NCBI RefSeq assembly: GCF_954871325.1
Contig: NC_088775.1
Location: 25,149,561-25,213,560 of the forward strand
Origin: Gordionus sp. m RMFG-2023
Taxonomy: Eukaryota > Nematomorpha > Gordioida > Chordodea > Parachordodidae
Direction of reading: 5' to 3'
DNA: 64,000 nt
Shown here piece after piece: positions 11,301-24,034 of the stretch (its first letter is position 1; every line of letters starts with the position of its first letter). Position numbers and translations under genes: made by a program. The notes under the pieces were generated by a model. That model was not told where the DNA came from, did no database searches, and saw only the letters and a program-made list of their open reading frames with translations.

Positions 11301-12341
11301 TTTTGCTTTATTTATCATGTGCTGTAAAACTGTAATATATTTAAATATAATATCATCTATATATGCTACTGCTGCAATAAATATACTATTTTTTTATTAT
11401 TTGTATTAATGCAGAAATGTTTCAATATGGTGATATTATTTATCTAATTGTTAGAATTTTAAATGATTATTAATTTTAAAAAAAATTGTATAAGTAAAAT
11501 AATTATTAGTGATAGTATAAAAATTGACTTGCAAAAGTATTTAAATACTTTTTTCAAAAATTTTTTGTAGGAATTTAGTATTTTAAATACATTTGTTCAA
11601 AATATACTTATATTAATATTTAAATACTTTTTTTAGTGGGTATTTAATATTTTAAGTACATTTGTTCAAAATATACTTGTATTTATATTTAAATATTTTT
11701 TTTAGTGGGTATATTTGTTCAAAATGTACTTGTATTATATTTGAATGCACATTTTTGAAAATGTGCAAACCCAGTATACAATGAGGAGTCAAATATTCAT
11801 TTAAGGGTTATATATTTAGCTTTATCTTGAAACTGCTAAGTTATCAAAAATAATTAAATTTAAAGGATTTCAGTTGAGATGTTTTAGGCCAGGCAATACT
11901 TTTTAAAAATCTTGGGAATGCCTGAAATTTTAACCTCTGCAGGTCCGATTTGGGTATTGTTTGTTGGTAATATAAATTTAAGATCAAATCAATTTATAAA
12001 ACAAATAATTTTATTAGGAATGGTAGAATTAATTACAAAACATTTTCTATAATTTTTAATCTCATGTCAAAAAAATGCTGCCTAAAATCATTATTAACCT
12101 AAAATTTTGAAGAAACTTTAATTATAATATAATTTTTTATTACCTAAGGTAATTCTCGAATATATTTCTAACCCTTCTAATCACGATATAAATTTTGAAA
12201 TATGTATCTTCTAATCTTATTATCAAGTTAATCAAATTCTTAATTTATTAAGATTCATGGAATTTATTTTTAATCACATAAATTGTCAGATTTGACAAGT
12301 TTGATAAGATCTTTATTAAATGTAAATACATATATGACTCG
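11300..12341. other. AT-rich stretch with a short MITE end
   Basis: Imperfect direct repeats (TATTTAAATACTTTTTT and ATTTGTTCAAAATATACTT) recur at about 11530-11740. At about 11885-11948 an AGGCCAGGCAATAC ... CTCTGCAGGTCCG block resembles the right end of the CTGCAGAGGT-type MITE. Nothing else is recognised. Confidence 0.35.
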
Positions 12342-12545
12342 GATATACTCAGAGATGGGCAGTACCTATCTAAGATACAAGATCCTTTTGTATCTTGTAC
12401 TCAATATCTTTTTGACTTTTTCACATTTTAATAAGATAAGAGTATCTGTATCTAAGATTCTTTATTCTGAAAAGAATCATTTATCTTTTTCATCTTCTTG
12501 ACAAAAGATACAGATACAGTTTATTTTAAATTTATGAAAATTTTA

Positions 12546-12600
12546 CATATCACAGCAGTGGCATAGCTATGGAGACGCCCCCCCCCCCCAGAGGAAATTT
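12546..12600. repeat. C-run next to an hAT-terminus-like motif
   Basis: CAGCAGTGGCATAGCTATGG is followed by a run of C. This resembles the CAGnGGCGTAGCCAGGGG type of hAT end seen at 36450. No partner end was found nearby. Confidence 0.3.
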
Positions 12601-12797
12601 TTTTTAAGATTATACGTTCAAGATTCAAAAGTGACTTTATATCAAATAAATACCATGAATATTTATACTTTTCTGGTTTTGATGTTGTGGAAGGATATTG
12701 TATTACTATTGAAATTATTCTGGATAGAATTATTATATAGTCATTGAGAATAATCTACTAAATTATAAATGATGCATTTAAGAAATATATTGATCGG

Positions 12798-12950
12798 TGT
12801 AAGTAAACTAAGAATTGACAGGTAAACTGAGAATGGATAGGTAAACTGAGAATAGACAGGTAAATTTTATTTTTATTTAAATAAAAATATTTAAACTGAG
12901 AATGGACAGGTAAACTGAAAATAGACAGGTATAATTTATTTTTATTTTAT
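12798..12950. repeat. Minisatellite of about 20 bp (GTAAACTGAGAATGGACAG)
   Basis: Five to six imperfect copies occur, interrupted once by an A/T stretch near 12860-12890. The core resembles the AATTCTCAGTTTAG portion of the downstream satellite in reverse complement, so the two may share an origin. Confidence 0.6.
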
Positions 12951-13227
12951 AGCAGATTTATTTTAAAAATAAAAATAAAATGTTTTTATTATGAAAATCA
13001 AATTTATCCAAACATAATTTTATCTAAATAAATAAAAGAAAATATAGAAGAAATTGTAGTCCATAAATTTCAAATATGTATAGAACAGATATGTTACATA
13101 GAAAATAAATCATTCATATATATTAAAAAAATCATAAATATATTTTCGTTAGATGGCGTAATATATTACAAATTTAGTTTTTAATTAAAAAAAATATGAA
13201 TAATAGGAGCATAATTCTTTACTTTGG

Positions 13228-16200
13228 ATTAAAAACATAAAATGAAAAAAAATTTAAGTTTCCGTCATTATTTTTTGAGTTATGATATCAATTCTCAGTT
13301 TAGTCGAAATATTTAGATTTTTGGGATTTTAAAAATATTTTATTTTTTTGACTCATTTTGTGTAAACTTACTCATATAAACATAAAATGAAAAAAAATTT
13401 AAGTTTTCGTTATTATATTTTGAGTTATGATGTCAATTCTCAGTTTAGTTAAAAATATTTAGATTTTTGGGATTTTAAAAATATTTTATTTTTATGACTC
13501 ATTTTGTGTAAACCTACTCATATAAATATAAAATGAAAAAAAAATTAAGTTTCCGTCATTATTTTTTGAGTTATGATGTCAATTCTCAGATTAGTTAAAA
13601 ATATTTAGATTTTTGGGATTTTAAAAATATTTTATTTTTTTGATTCATTTTGTGTAAACTTCCTCATATAAACATAAAATGAAAAAAAATTTAAGTTTCC
13701 GTTATTATTTTTTGAGTTATGATGTCAATTCTCAGTTTAGTCAAAAATATTTAGATTTTTGGGATTTTAAAAATATTTTATTTTTATGACTCATTTTGTG
13801 TAAACCTACTCATATAAACATAAAATGAAAAAAAATTTAAGTTTCCGTTATTATTTTTTGAGTTATGATGTTAATTCACACTTTAGTCAAAAATATATAG
13901 ATTTTTGGGATTTTAAAAATATTTTATTTTTTTGACTCATTTTGTGTAAACCTACTCATATAAACATAAAATGAAAAAAAATGTAAGTTTCCGTTATTAT
14001 TTTTTGAGTTATGATGTCAATTCTCAGTTTAGTCAAAAATATTTAGATTTTTGGGATTTTAAAAATATTTTATTTTTTTGACTCATTTTGTGTAAACCTA
14101 CTCATATAAACATAAAATGAAAAAAAAATTAAGTTTCCGTCATTATTTTTTGAGTTATGATGTCAATTCTCAGTTTAGTCAAAAATATTAATATTTTTGG
14201 GATTTTAAAAATATTATATTTTTTTGATTCATTTTTGTGTAAACTTACTCATATAAACATAAAATGAAAAAAAATTTAAGTTTCCGTTATTATTTTTTGA
14301 GTTATGATGTTAATTCTCAGTTTAGTCAAAAATATTTAGATTTTTGGGATTTTAAAAATATTTTATTTTTTTGATTCATTTTGTGTAAACTTACTCATAT
14401 AAACATAAAATGAAAAAAATTTAAGTTTCCGTCATTATTTTTTGAGTTATGATGTCAATTCTCAGTTTAGTCAAAAATATTTAGATTTTTGGGATTTTAA
14501 AAATATTTTATTTTTTTGACTCATTTTGTGTAAACCTACTCATATAAATATAAAATGAAAAAAAATTTAAGTTTCCGTTATTATTTTTTGAGTTATGATG
14601 TTAATTCTCAGTTTAGTCAAAAATATTTAGATTTTTGGTATTTTAAAAATATTTTATTTTTTTGACTCATTTTGTGTAACCTTACTCATATAAACAAAAA
14701 TGAAAAAAAATTTAAGTTTCCGTCATTATTTATTGAGTTATGATGTTAATTCTCAGTTTAGTCAAAAATATTTAGATTTTTGGGATTTTAAAAATATTTT
14801 ATTTTTTTGACTCATTTTGTGTAAACCTACTCATATAAATATAAAATGAAAAAAAAAATAAGTTTCCGTCACTATTTTTTGAGTTATGATGTCAATTCCT
14901 CAGTTTAGTCAAAAATATTTAGATTTTTAGGATTTTAAAAATATTTTATTTTTTTGACTCATTTTGTGTAAACCTACTCATATAAACATAAAATGAAAAA
15001 AAAATTAAGTTTCCGTCATTATTTTTTGAGTTATGATATCAATTCTCAGTTTAGTCAAAAATATTATTTTTGGGATTTTAAAAATATTTTATTTTTATGA
15101 CTCATTTTGTGTAAACCTACACTCATATAAATATAAAATGAAAAAAAATTTAAGTTTCAGTCATTATTTTTTGAGTTATGATGTCAATTCTCAGTTTAGT
15201 CAAAAATATTATGATTTTTGGGATTTTAAAAATATTTTATTTTTATGACTCATTTTGTGTAAACCTACTCAAATAAACATAAAATGAAAAAAAAAATAAG
15301 TTTCCGTTATTATTTTTTGAGTTATGATGTCAATTCTCAGTTTAGTCAAAAATATTAAGATTTTTGGGATTTTAAAAATATTTTATTTTTTTGACTCATT
15401 TTGTGTAAACCTACTCATATAAACATAAAATGAAAAAAAAATTAAGTTTCCGTCATTATTTTTTGAGTTATGATGTCAATTCTCAGTTTAGTCAAAAATA
15501 TTAATATTTTTGGGATTTTAAAAATATTATATTTTTTTGACTCATTTTTGTGTAAACTTACTCATATAAACATAAAATGAAAAAAAATTTAAGTTTCCGT
15601 TATTATTTTTTGAGTTATGATGTTAATTCTCAGTTTAGTCAAAAATATTTAGATTTTTGGGATTTTAAAAATATTTTATTTTTTTGATTCATTTTGTGTA
15701 AACTTACTCATATAAACATAAAATGAAAAAAATTTAAGTTTCCGTCATTATTTTTTGAGTTATGATGTCAATTCTCAGTTTAGTCAAAAATATTTAGATT
15801 TTTGGGATTTTAAAAATATTTTATTTTTTTGACTCATTTTGTGTAAATACTCGTATAAACATAAAATGAAAAAAAATTTAAGTTTCCGTCATTATTTATT
15901 GAGTTATGATGTTAATTCTCAGTTTAGTCAAAAATATTTAGATTTTTGGGATTTTAAAAATATTTTATTTTTTTGACTCATTTTGTGTAAACCTACTCAT
16001 ATAAATATAAAATGAAAAAAATTTAAGTTTCCGTTATTATTTTTTGAGTTATGATGTTAATTCTCAGTTTAGTCAAAAATATTTAGATTTTTGGTATTTT
16101 AAAAATATTTTATTTTTTTGACTCATTTTGTGTAACCTTACTCATATAAACAAAAATGAAAAAAAATTTAAGTTTCCGTCATTATTTATTGAGTTATGAT

Positions 16201-19200
16201 GTTAATTCTCAGTTTAGTCAAAAATATTTAGATTTTTGGGATTTTAAAAATATTTTATTTTTTTGACTCATTTTGTGTAAACCTACTCATATAAATATAA
16301 AATGAAAAAAAAAATAAGTTTCCGTCATTATTTTTTGAGTTATGATGTCAATTCCTCAGTTTAGTCAAAAATATTTAGATTTTTGGGATTTTAAAAATAT
16401 TTTATTTATTTGACTCATTTTGTGTAAACCTACTCATATAAACATAAAATGAAAAAAAAATTAAGTTTCCGTCATTATTTTTTGAGTTATGATATCAATT
16501 CTCAGTTTAGTCAAAAATATTATTTTTGGGATTTTAAAAATATTTTATTTTTATGACTCATTTTGTGTAAACCTACACTCATATAAATATAAAATGAAAA
16601 AAAATTTAAGTTTCAGTCATTATTTTTTGAGTTATGATGTCAATTCTCAGTTTAGTCAAAAATATTATGATTTTTGGGATTTTAAAAATATTTTATTTTT
16701 ATGACTCATTTTGTGTAAACCTACTCAAATAAACATAAAATGAAAAAAAAAATAAGTTTCCGTTATTATTTTTTGAGTTATGATGTCAATTCTCAGTTTA
16801 GTCAAAAATATTAAGATTTTTGGGATTTTAAAAATATTTTATTTTTTTGACTCATTTTGTGTAAACTTACTCATATAAACATAAAATGAAAAAAAATTTA
16901 AGTTTCCGTTATTATTTTTTGAGTTATGATGTTAATTCTCAGTTTAGTCAAAAATATTATTTTTGGGATTTTAAAAATATTTTATTTTTATGACTCATTT
17001 TGTGTAAACCTACACTCATATAAATATAAAATGAAAAAAAATTTAAGTTTCAGTCATTATTTTTTGAGTTATGATGTTAATTCTCAGTTTAGTCAAAAAT
17101 ATTATTTTTGGGATTTTAAAAATATTTTATTTTTATGACTCATTTTGTGAAACCTACACTCATATAAATATAAAATGAAAAAAAAATTTAAGTTTCCGTT
17201 ATTATTTTTTGAGTTATGATGTTAATTCTCAGTTTAGTCAAAAATATTTAGATTTTTGTGATTTTAAAAATATTTTATTTTTTTGACTCATTTTGTGTAA
17301 ACCTACTCATATAAATATAAAATGAAAAAAAAAATTAAGTTTTCGTCATTATTTTTTGAGTTATGATGTCAATTCTCACTTTAGTCAAAATTTTTTAGAT
17401 TTTTGGGATTTTAAAAATATTTTATTTTTATGACTCATTTTGTGAAACCTACACTCATATAAATATAAAATGAAAAAAAATTTAAGTTTCAGTCATTATT
17501 TTTTGAGTTATGATGTCAATTCTCAGTTTAGTCAAAAATATTATGATTTTTGGGATTTTAAAAATATTTTATTTTTATGACTCATTTTGTGTAAACCTAC
17601 TCAAATAAACATAAAATGAAAAAAAAAATAAGTTTCCGTCATTATTTTTTGAGTTATGATGTCAATTCTCAGTTTAGTCAAAAATATTAAGATTTTTGGG
17701 ATTTTAAAAATATTATATTTTTTTGACTCATTTTGTGTAAACTTACTCATATAAACATAAAATGAAAAAAAATTTAAGTTTCCGTTATTATTTTTTGAGT
17801 TATGATGTTAATTCTCAGTTTAGTCAAAAATATTTAGATTTTTGGGATTTTAAAAATATTTTATTTTTTTGATTCATTTTGTGTAAACTTACTCATATAA
17901 ACATAAAATGAAAAAAAATTTAAGTTTCCGTCATTATTTTTTGAGTTATGATGTCAATTCTCAGTTTAGTCAAAAATATTTAGATTTTTGACATTTTAAA
18001 AATATTTTATTTTTTTGACTCATTTTGTGTAAACTTACTCATATAAACATAAAATGAAAAAAAAATTAAGTTTCCGTCATTATTTTTTGAATTATGATGT
18101 CAATTCTCAGTTTAGTCAAAAATATTATTTTTGGGATTTTAAAAATATTTTATTTTTATGACTCATTTTGTGTAAACCTACACTCATATAAATATAAAAT
18201 GAAAAAAAATTTAAGTTTCCGTCATTATTTTTTGAGTTATGATGTCAATTCTCAGTTTAGTCAAAAATATTATGATTTTTGGGATTATAAAAATATTTTA
18301 TTTTTATGACTCATATTGTGTAAACCTACTCAAATAAACATAAAATGAAAAAAAAAATAAGTTTCCGTCATTATTTTTTGAGTTATGATGTCAATTCTCA
18401 GTTTAGTCAAAAATATTATTTTTGGGATTTTAAAAACATTTTATTTTTATGACTCATTTTGTGTAAACCTACACTCATATAAATATAAAATGAAAAAAAA
18501 ATTAAGTTTCCGTCATTATTATTTGAGTTATGATGTGAAATTCTCAGTTTAGTCAAAAATTTTTAGAGTTTAGGATTTTAAAAATATTTTATTTTTTTTG
18601 ACTCATTTTGTGTAAACATACTCATATAAATATAAAATGAAAAAAAAATTAAGTTTTCGTCATTATTTTTTGAGTTATGATGTCAATTCTCACTTTAGTC
18701 AAAATTTTTTATTTTGGGATTTTAAAAATATAATATTTTTTTACTCATTTTGTGTAATCTTACTCATATAAACATAAAATGAAAAAAAATTTAAGTTTCC
18801 GTTATTATTTTTTGAGTTATGATGTTAATTCTCAGTTTAGTCTAAAATATTATTTTTGGGATTTTAAAAATATTTTATTTTTATGACTCATTTTGTGTAA
18901 ACCTACACTCATATAAATATAAAATGAAAAAAAAATTAAGTTTTCGTTATTATTTTTTGAGTTATGATGTTAATTCTCAGTTTAGTCAAAAATATTTAGA
19001 TTTTTGGTATTTTAAAAATATTTTATTTTTTTGACTCATTTTGTGTAAACTTACTCATATAAACATAAAATGAAAAAAAATTTAAGTTTCCGTCATTATT
19101 TATTGAGTTATGATGTTAATTCTCAGTTTAGTCAAAAATATTTAGATTTTTGGCATTTTAAAAATATTTTATTTTTTTGACTCATTTTGTGTAAACTTAC

Positions 19201-20128
19201 TCATAATAACATAAAATGAAAAAAATTGTTAGTTTCCATCATTATTTTTTGAGTTATGATGTGCATTCTTAGTTTAATCAAAATTTTTTAGATTTTTGGG
19301 ATTTTAAAAATATTTTATTTTTTTTGACTCATTTTGTGTAAACATACTCATATAAACATACTCATATAAACATACTCATATAAACATACTCATATAAACA
19401 TACTCATATAAACATACTCATATAAACACAAAATTAAATAAAAATTAAGTTTCCGTCATTATTATTTGAGTTATGATGTGAAATTCTCAGTTTAGTCAAA
19501 ATTTTTTAGATTTTTAGGATTTTAAAAATATTTTATTTTTTTTGACTCATTTTGTGTAAACATACTCATATAAATATAAAATGAAAAAAAAAATAAGTTT
19601 CCGTCATTATTTTTTGAGTTATGATGTCAATTCCTCAGTTTAGTCAAAAATATTTAGATTTTTGGGATTTTAAAAATATAATATTTTTTTACTCATTTTG
19701 TGTAATCTTACTCATATAAACATAAAATGAAAAAAAATTTAAGTTTCCGTTATTATTTTTTGAGTTATGATGTTAATTCTCAGTTTAGTCTAAAATATTA
19801 TTTTTGGGATTCTAAAAATATTTTATTTTTATGACTCATTTTGTGTAAACCTACACTCATATAAATATAAAATGAAAAAAAATTTAAGTTAGTTTTCGTT
19901 ATTATTTTTTGAGTTATGATGTTAATTCTCAGTTTAGTCAAAAATATTTAGATTTTTGGTATTTTAAAAATATTTTATTTTTTTGACTCATTTTGTGTAA
20001 ACTTACTCATATAAACATAAAATGAAAAAAAATTTAAGTTTCCATCATTATTTTTTGAGTTATGATGTCAATTCTCAGTTTAGTCAAAAATATTATGATT
20101 TTTGGGATTATAAAAATATTTTATTTTT
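13228..20128. repeat. Satellite array, 146-bp monomer, about 47 copies
   Basis: The landmark GAGTTATGATGTCAATTCTC recurs every 144-148 bp across 6.9 kb, all in one orientation. Each monomer also carries AAAATGAAAAAAAA, TTTTGGGATTTTAAAAATAT, GACTCATTTTGTGTAAAC and ACTCATATAAA. Single-base and short-indel variants are shared by non-adjacent monomers. A longer unit repeats: the stretch at 15033-15248 recurs with the same translation 1456 bp later at 16489, and related blocks give a period near 1.3-1.46 kb. The array starts and ends inside the hAT-like element. Small open frames (about 36 residues per monomer) follow from the composition and carry no sign of being genes. Confidence 0.9.
19335..19430. 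repeat. 14-bp tandem repeat (CATACTCATATAAA), about six copies
   Basis: A short piece of the satellite monomer has been amplified on its own within the array, between two normal monomers. Confidence 0.8.
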
Positions 20129-20660
20129 ACAAATCCCAATTAAAATTTTAGATAGAAATTTTAAAATAAAAGTTAAAAAAGATATGTACAGGATAAATGT
20201 AAAACCTGTATAAACAAAAAATGATAAAGTCAACACAAATTTTGTTAAACATATTAAAGTATATTATTTATATGCTATTAAAAGGGGCATAGGTTATCTT
20301 AAAAATTCAAGTTTACAATATTGTCTACGCCCAAAATGGTATGGGCAAAAAATTTTGAGAAAATATTTTCCTATGATATGAATATAATGAGACTTTTTTG
20401 CCATTTAAGAACTTAAGAATTGAATTAGATGATAAAAAAAATACAATGAAGTACTAAATGTAAGAGTATATAATTAAGCTCAAACTATAACACCAATAGA
20501 TTTAACATCTAATATAGAAAATGATCATTATTTTTCTTTGATGAAACGAATGTTGTTGAATACAAATATTGAACGGGAGGTTTAAATTATACTAAAGAAA
20601 GTCGAAATACATTGTAAATGCTTAATTATTATCCTTAAGGTAATGTTTTTAAAATATAAT

Positions 20661-20770
20661 ACTGCAATACCTTTCAGCTCCAATTGAAAGATTATTTATT
20701 GTCACAATGTTATAACGCCAAAACGACATCTAATGATAAATTATTTGAAAAATTTTATTATCTTATAAAA
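20661..20770 (+). pseudogene. hAT dimerisation-domain relic
   Basis: The frame reads TAIPFSAPIERLFIV, then stops, then KLFEKFYYLIK-like residues in other frames. SAPIERLF matches the hAT C-terminal signature. It lies 430 bp inside the right end of the satellite-bearing element, the expected place for a + strand hAT gene, and is the only transposase trace left in it. Confidence 0.6.
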
Positions 20771-21209
20771 TAATGAATCTATTTTAAATACTCTTTTGCA
20801 ATTAATATTTCAACTCCTATTGAAAATATTAATCTACCTTTTTATCCAGGCAAAGAATGAGCTAATACTAATATTAAAATGCCTGATTATTATAATTAAT
20901 CTATCATTAAATATTTTATTAACTATTGTAAATATTTATTCTTGTTATATTCTTCACAAAAAAATAATAAAAAACTGTATTTTATTTTTTTTTTAAACTA
21001 TTCTAATTAAATTGGTAATGATAATTTAAAGTATCTTGTATTTAAAATACTTTAATTTAGCCAAAGATACAAGTAACTTTTATCTCGTATCTTTTTCATA
21101 TTTTGAAAAAATATACTAGTATTTATATCTAATATTCATTTTTTTATAAAGAATCGGTATCTGTATCTAAATTCTTATTCCGGAGGACCTGTCCAACTCT
21201 GGATATAGT

Positions 21210-22728
21210 CCCACCTCTTATTTAACTTTATCTAGGTTACAAGGTTTGTTGGTATTCTTGAGGAAAAAATCGGTATAATTAATTGGTAGATGGGCCTATA
21301 TATAATTCTCTTATGCTCACTTTCGGTAGGTCTATGACCAATATGCAAATTATTATTTTCTGATGACCTAACTGCGTCATGCTATTGGCACGTCATGTTA
21401 TAGGTGCGTATTTATTATTTTTAATTAAAAATATCAAAATAAAAAAAATTAAAAATAGATATTTTATCATATGTTTTGTATGCAGAATATTTCTTCAAAT
21501 CATTCTGTTTTTAATTCAACTCAACAGTATTCAAGTTAATTCAATTATATATATGTGATTCTCAGTTTTTAAACCAATCCTAATAAAATATACACAGTTT
21601 TTCTTCAAATCCTTCTATTCTAAATTTAATTCAACAGTATTCAAGTAAATTCAATTTTAAAGGGTCATATGAAATTTTAATTACAATGTTGGGCAGATTT
21701 GAAATAAAATATAATATTCAAATAAAATTAGAACTAATTAGTCACATATGAAATTTTAATTATAGTGTTGTGCAGATTTGAATTAAATTATATTATATTG
21801 AAGTAAATTATATATATGTATTTTAGATATCAATTTGAAAGAAACATCTATGGTGACCTCTATGGAGGTTCAGTCAATTATTATTTTTTAAATTTTTATT
21901 TTATTTTTATTTTGGATAACAGGTTCTGTCTTAACCTCTCTTAATGATTGTACAGATGCTGATTAGCTATTTAAAAAAAATGGCAGGTTAATCAACAAAA
22001 TAAACTTTCCAGAGATCGTAAAACCTCGCAAAATTAATCAACAATACAAAGTAAAGTTGCATCTATAAATATCAATTTATTAGCTAAATAAAAATTTCAA
22101 TATTCTTGCCTGATGTTAACTTATACTATTTAAATATATGAAATTACTTTTTAAATGAATCTAGATAAAAGGATCTAGATACAGATATGAATGTATCTGA
22201 CAGATCAAATTTTATTATATTTATATACAGGGTTTGCCGTTGTTTTCGAACATAGACTCTAATTATGTAAGCACAAAATACTTAAACATATTTTTAAATC
22301 TTGTTCTCATTAACATAAATTTTAAAAAAAGTCAAACTCTTATTTTTATCATTCTTTCGTATAAATTCTCATTTAAAATGAGCATTTATTTAAAAAAAAA
22401 AAACTTATAATTTATTCATTAAAAGTCAGCGGAATTGTACAAAATTATTTGAAAAAATTTTAAATAAATTTATTTGCTTAAAATTTTAAATAAATTTATT
22501 TGCTTAAAATAATTTTGGGAATGTTGTTTTTAAGAATTAATGGGCATCATGGCTAAGGAAGGGTTATAATATTCCTTTACACAAGAAATATCCTTCACAA
22601 TCATGAACTGACATCTATAAAGGAAAAAGAAATTTAATGAATATTATATTATTTTTATATATACGTTTCAATATTATATATATTATTTTTTATTTCGTCT
22701 TAATATATTTTAATATATATTATTTAAA
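21210..22728. other. AT-rich stretch with small duplications
   Basis: Two imperfect direct duplications are visible: the AATTCAACAGTATTCAAGT block (about 21500-21560 and 21600-21660) and the CATATGAAATTTTAATTA block (about 21666 and 21743). A 26-bp unit is repeated twice at about 22452-22507. No gene is seen. Confidence 0.4.
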
Positions 22729-23100
22729 CTAGTAGATAGCCCGTCAAAAATGACGGGGAATGAGAATTTTCTTCCTTCTTTTACGATAGATGTTACCTTT
22801 TATTTGAAACCATATTCAATTTTTATTCATTTTATTCCTCCACCCCTCTTCAGGCCAAGTCCAACTGAAGAGGATATTTTGTGAGTAAAATATATTTAAA
22901 TTAGCTTTTACTTAGACCCAGATCAAAATTCTTTGTTAAAATAATACTGATTACCTATGGCTAATATTTAATATTAAAAAATTCCAAGCCAAATCCAAGT
23001 CCGCAATAGTTTTAAAAAAATTCCCCCAAGCCCGGATGTAGTTAAATTTCTAATTAATTTATCATCAAATGAAAGGGAAATCTCTGATTCGGGTTAGCTC
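22729..23100 (-). mobile_element. Helitron-like 3' terminus
   Basis: Read on the minus strand, the stretch ends with a perfect hairpin (CCCGTCA, loop TTTT, TGACGGG), then CTATCTA and CTAG followed by T. A short hairpin a few bases before a CTRR end, inserted next to T, is the signature of Helitron and Helentron 3' ends. A second inverted pair (CTCTTCAG ... CTGAAGAG, 22848-22874) lies further inside. The 5' end was not found and no Rep/helicase coding is present, so it would be a non-autonomous copy. Confidence 0.4.
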
Positions 23101-23264
23101 CTAGTATACAAACAAAAAAAACACGTGAATACGCACACCTCTTAATAGAGAATCATGACAAAATCAGGTCTGTCCTAATATTTTTATAAGAAATAACAAA
23201 TCTTAACTCGTTTTATTGGAGATAACCCAAAAAATTAAGTTATGAAAAAAAATATGGAATAAAA

Positions 23265-23430
23265 TTGCGTCCACGCAGGACTGTAGCCATGGGAGACCCC
23301 GGGGGGGGGGGCAGGTACCCCCAAAAAATTTTTGGCACCCAATCCTAGCCCCCCAGAAAAAATCTTTGGCCCCCAAATTGGGCCCCATAAATTTTTCCGG
23401 CTCCCATTTCCGGCCCCCCAATTAAAAAAT
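23265..23430. repeat. G/C-run repeat with hAT-terminus-like edge
   Basis: CAGGACTGTAGCCATGGG is followed by a G run and several CCCC blocks with TTTTTGGC between them. It resembles the G-rich ends at 12.55 kb and 36.45 kb. No inverted partner was found, so it is probably one end of a broken element. Confidence 0.3.
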
Positions 23431-24034
23431 TTTTTTTACTATATTATTTTTATATTTTTAAAACATGTCTAGTTTGTAAATTTCTTTCTATCCTGTTTTA
23501 TTTTTATCCTTTAATAAATCATCATTCATTCATATTTTATCATTTTCATGTGTGTTTGTTAAATTGTACTTATTTCAATGATAATTATTTTATTTATTAT
23601 GGTTCAATCATAATATTATTATTTATTTAAAACAGAGATGAATATTTTAGAATTATGAAGAAAACTGAGTTAACAACAATTTTGGTAAGACAACAAATTA
23701 ACCGTAATAAGGTTACGTTTAATCACAGGTGATCCAAAAGTAGGCTTTTACCCTCGACAAAGAAAATCAATTAAAATTTATCGATCCAATCATATCCATA
23801 CATGGGTCATTAAGTCCCGCTGACCATAACTAAATATATTATTTTAAATTATTTTTTCAATTTCACTTCTTTTAATTATATATTTTAATATAGAATATAG
23901 ATATAGTATGTCAATTATAATTTTTCATCATTGTTTTGTTTTATTTTCATAACTGTGCATTGAAGTTTTTTAAAAATAAAAGTAATAATATAATCTTTAA
24001 TATCTTAAATCAATATTTGATTGGTTATTATTTC

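Larger units (their letters stand above)
12350..21201. mobile_element. hAT-like element, 8.85 kb, filled with a satellite array
   Basis: The left end is CAGAGATGGGCAGTACC and the right end, read in reverse complement, is CAGAGTTGGACAGGTCC, matching hAT termini. Subterminal zones on both sides carry repeated AGATAC/GTATCT motifs (12365-12540 and 21030-21175). The flanks are GATATACT and GATATAGT, seven of eight bases alike, which fits an hAT target duplication. A decayed hAT C-terminus lies near the right end (20661-20770). Most of the interior, about 13228-20128, is a 146-bp satellite array. The whole block therefore looks like one hAT copy whose interior was replaced or expanded by the satellite. 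Confidence 0.65.

Noticed and set aside
15033-18309. Several open frames of about 71 codons with the same translation inside the satellite
   Set aside because: They follow the 146-bp monomer, vary in length with indels and have no start context or domain. They are by-products of the repeat.
13228-20128. Regularly spaced repeats that might suggest a CRISPR array
   Set aside because: The whole 146-bp unit is conserved with no variable spacers, and the genome is eukaryotic.
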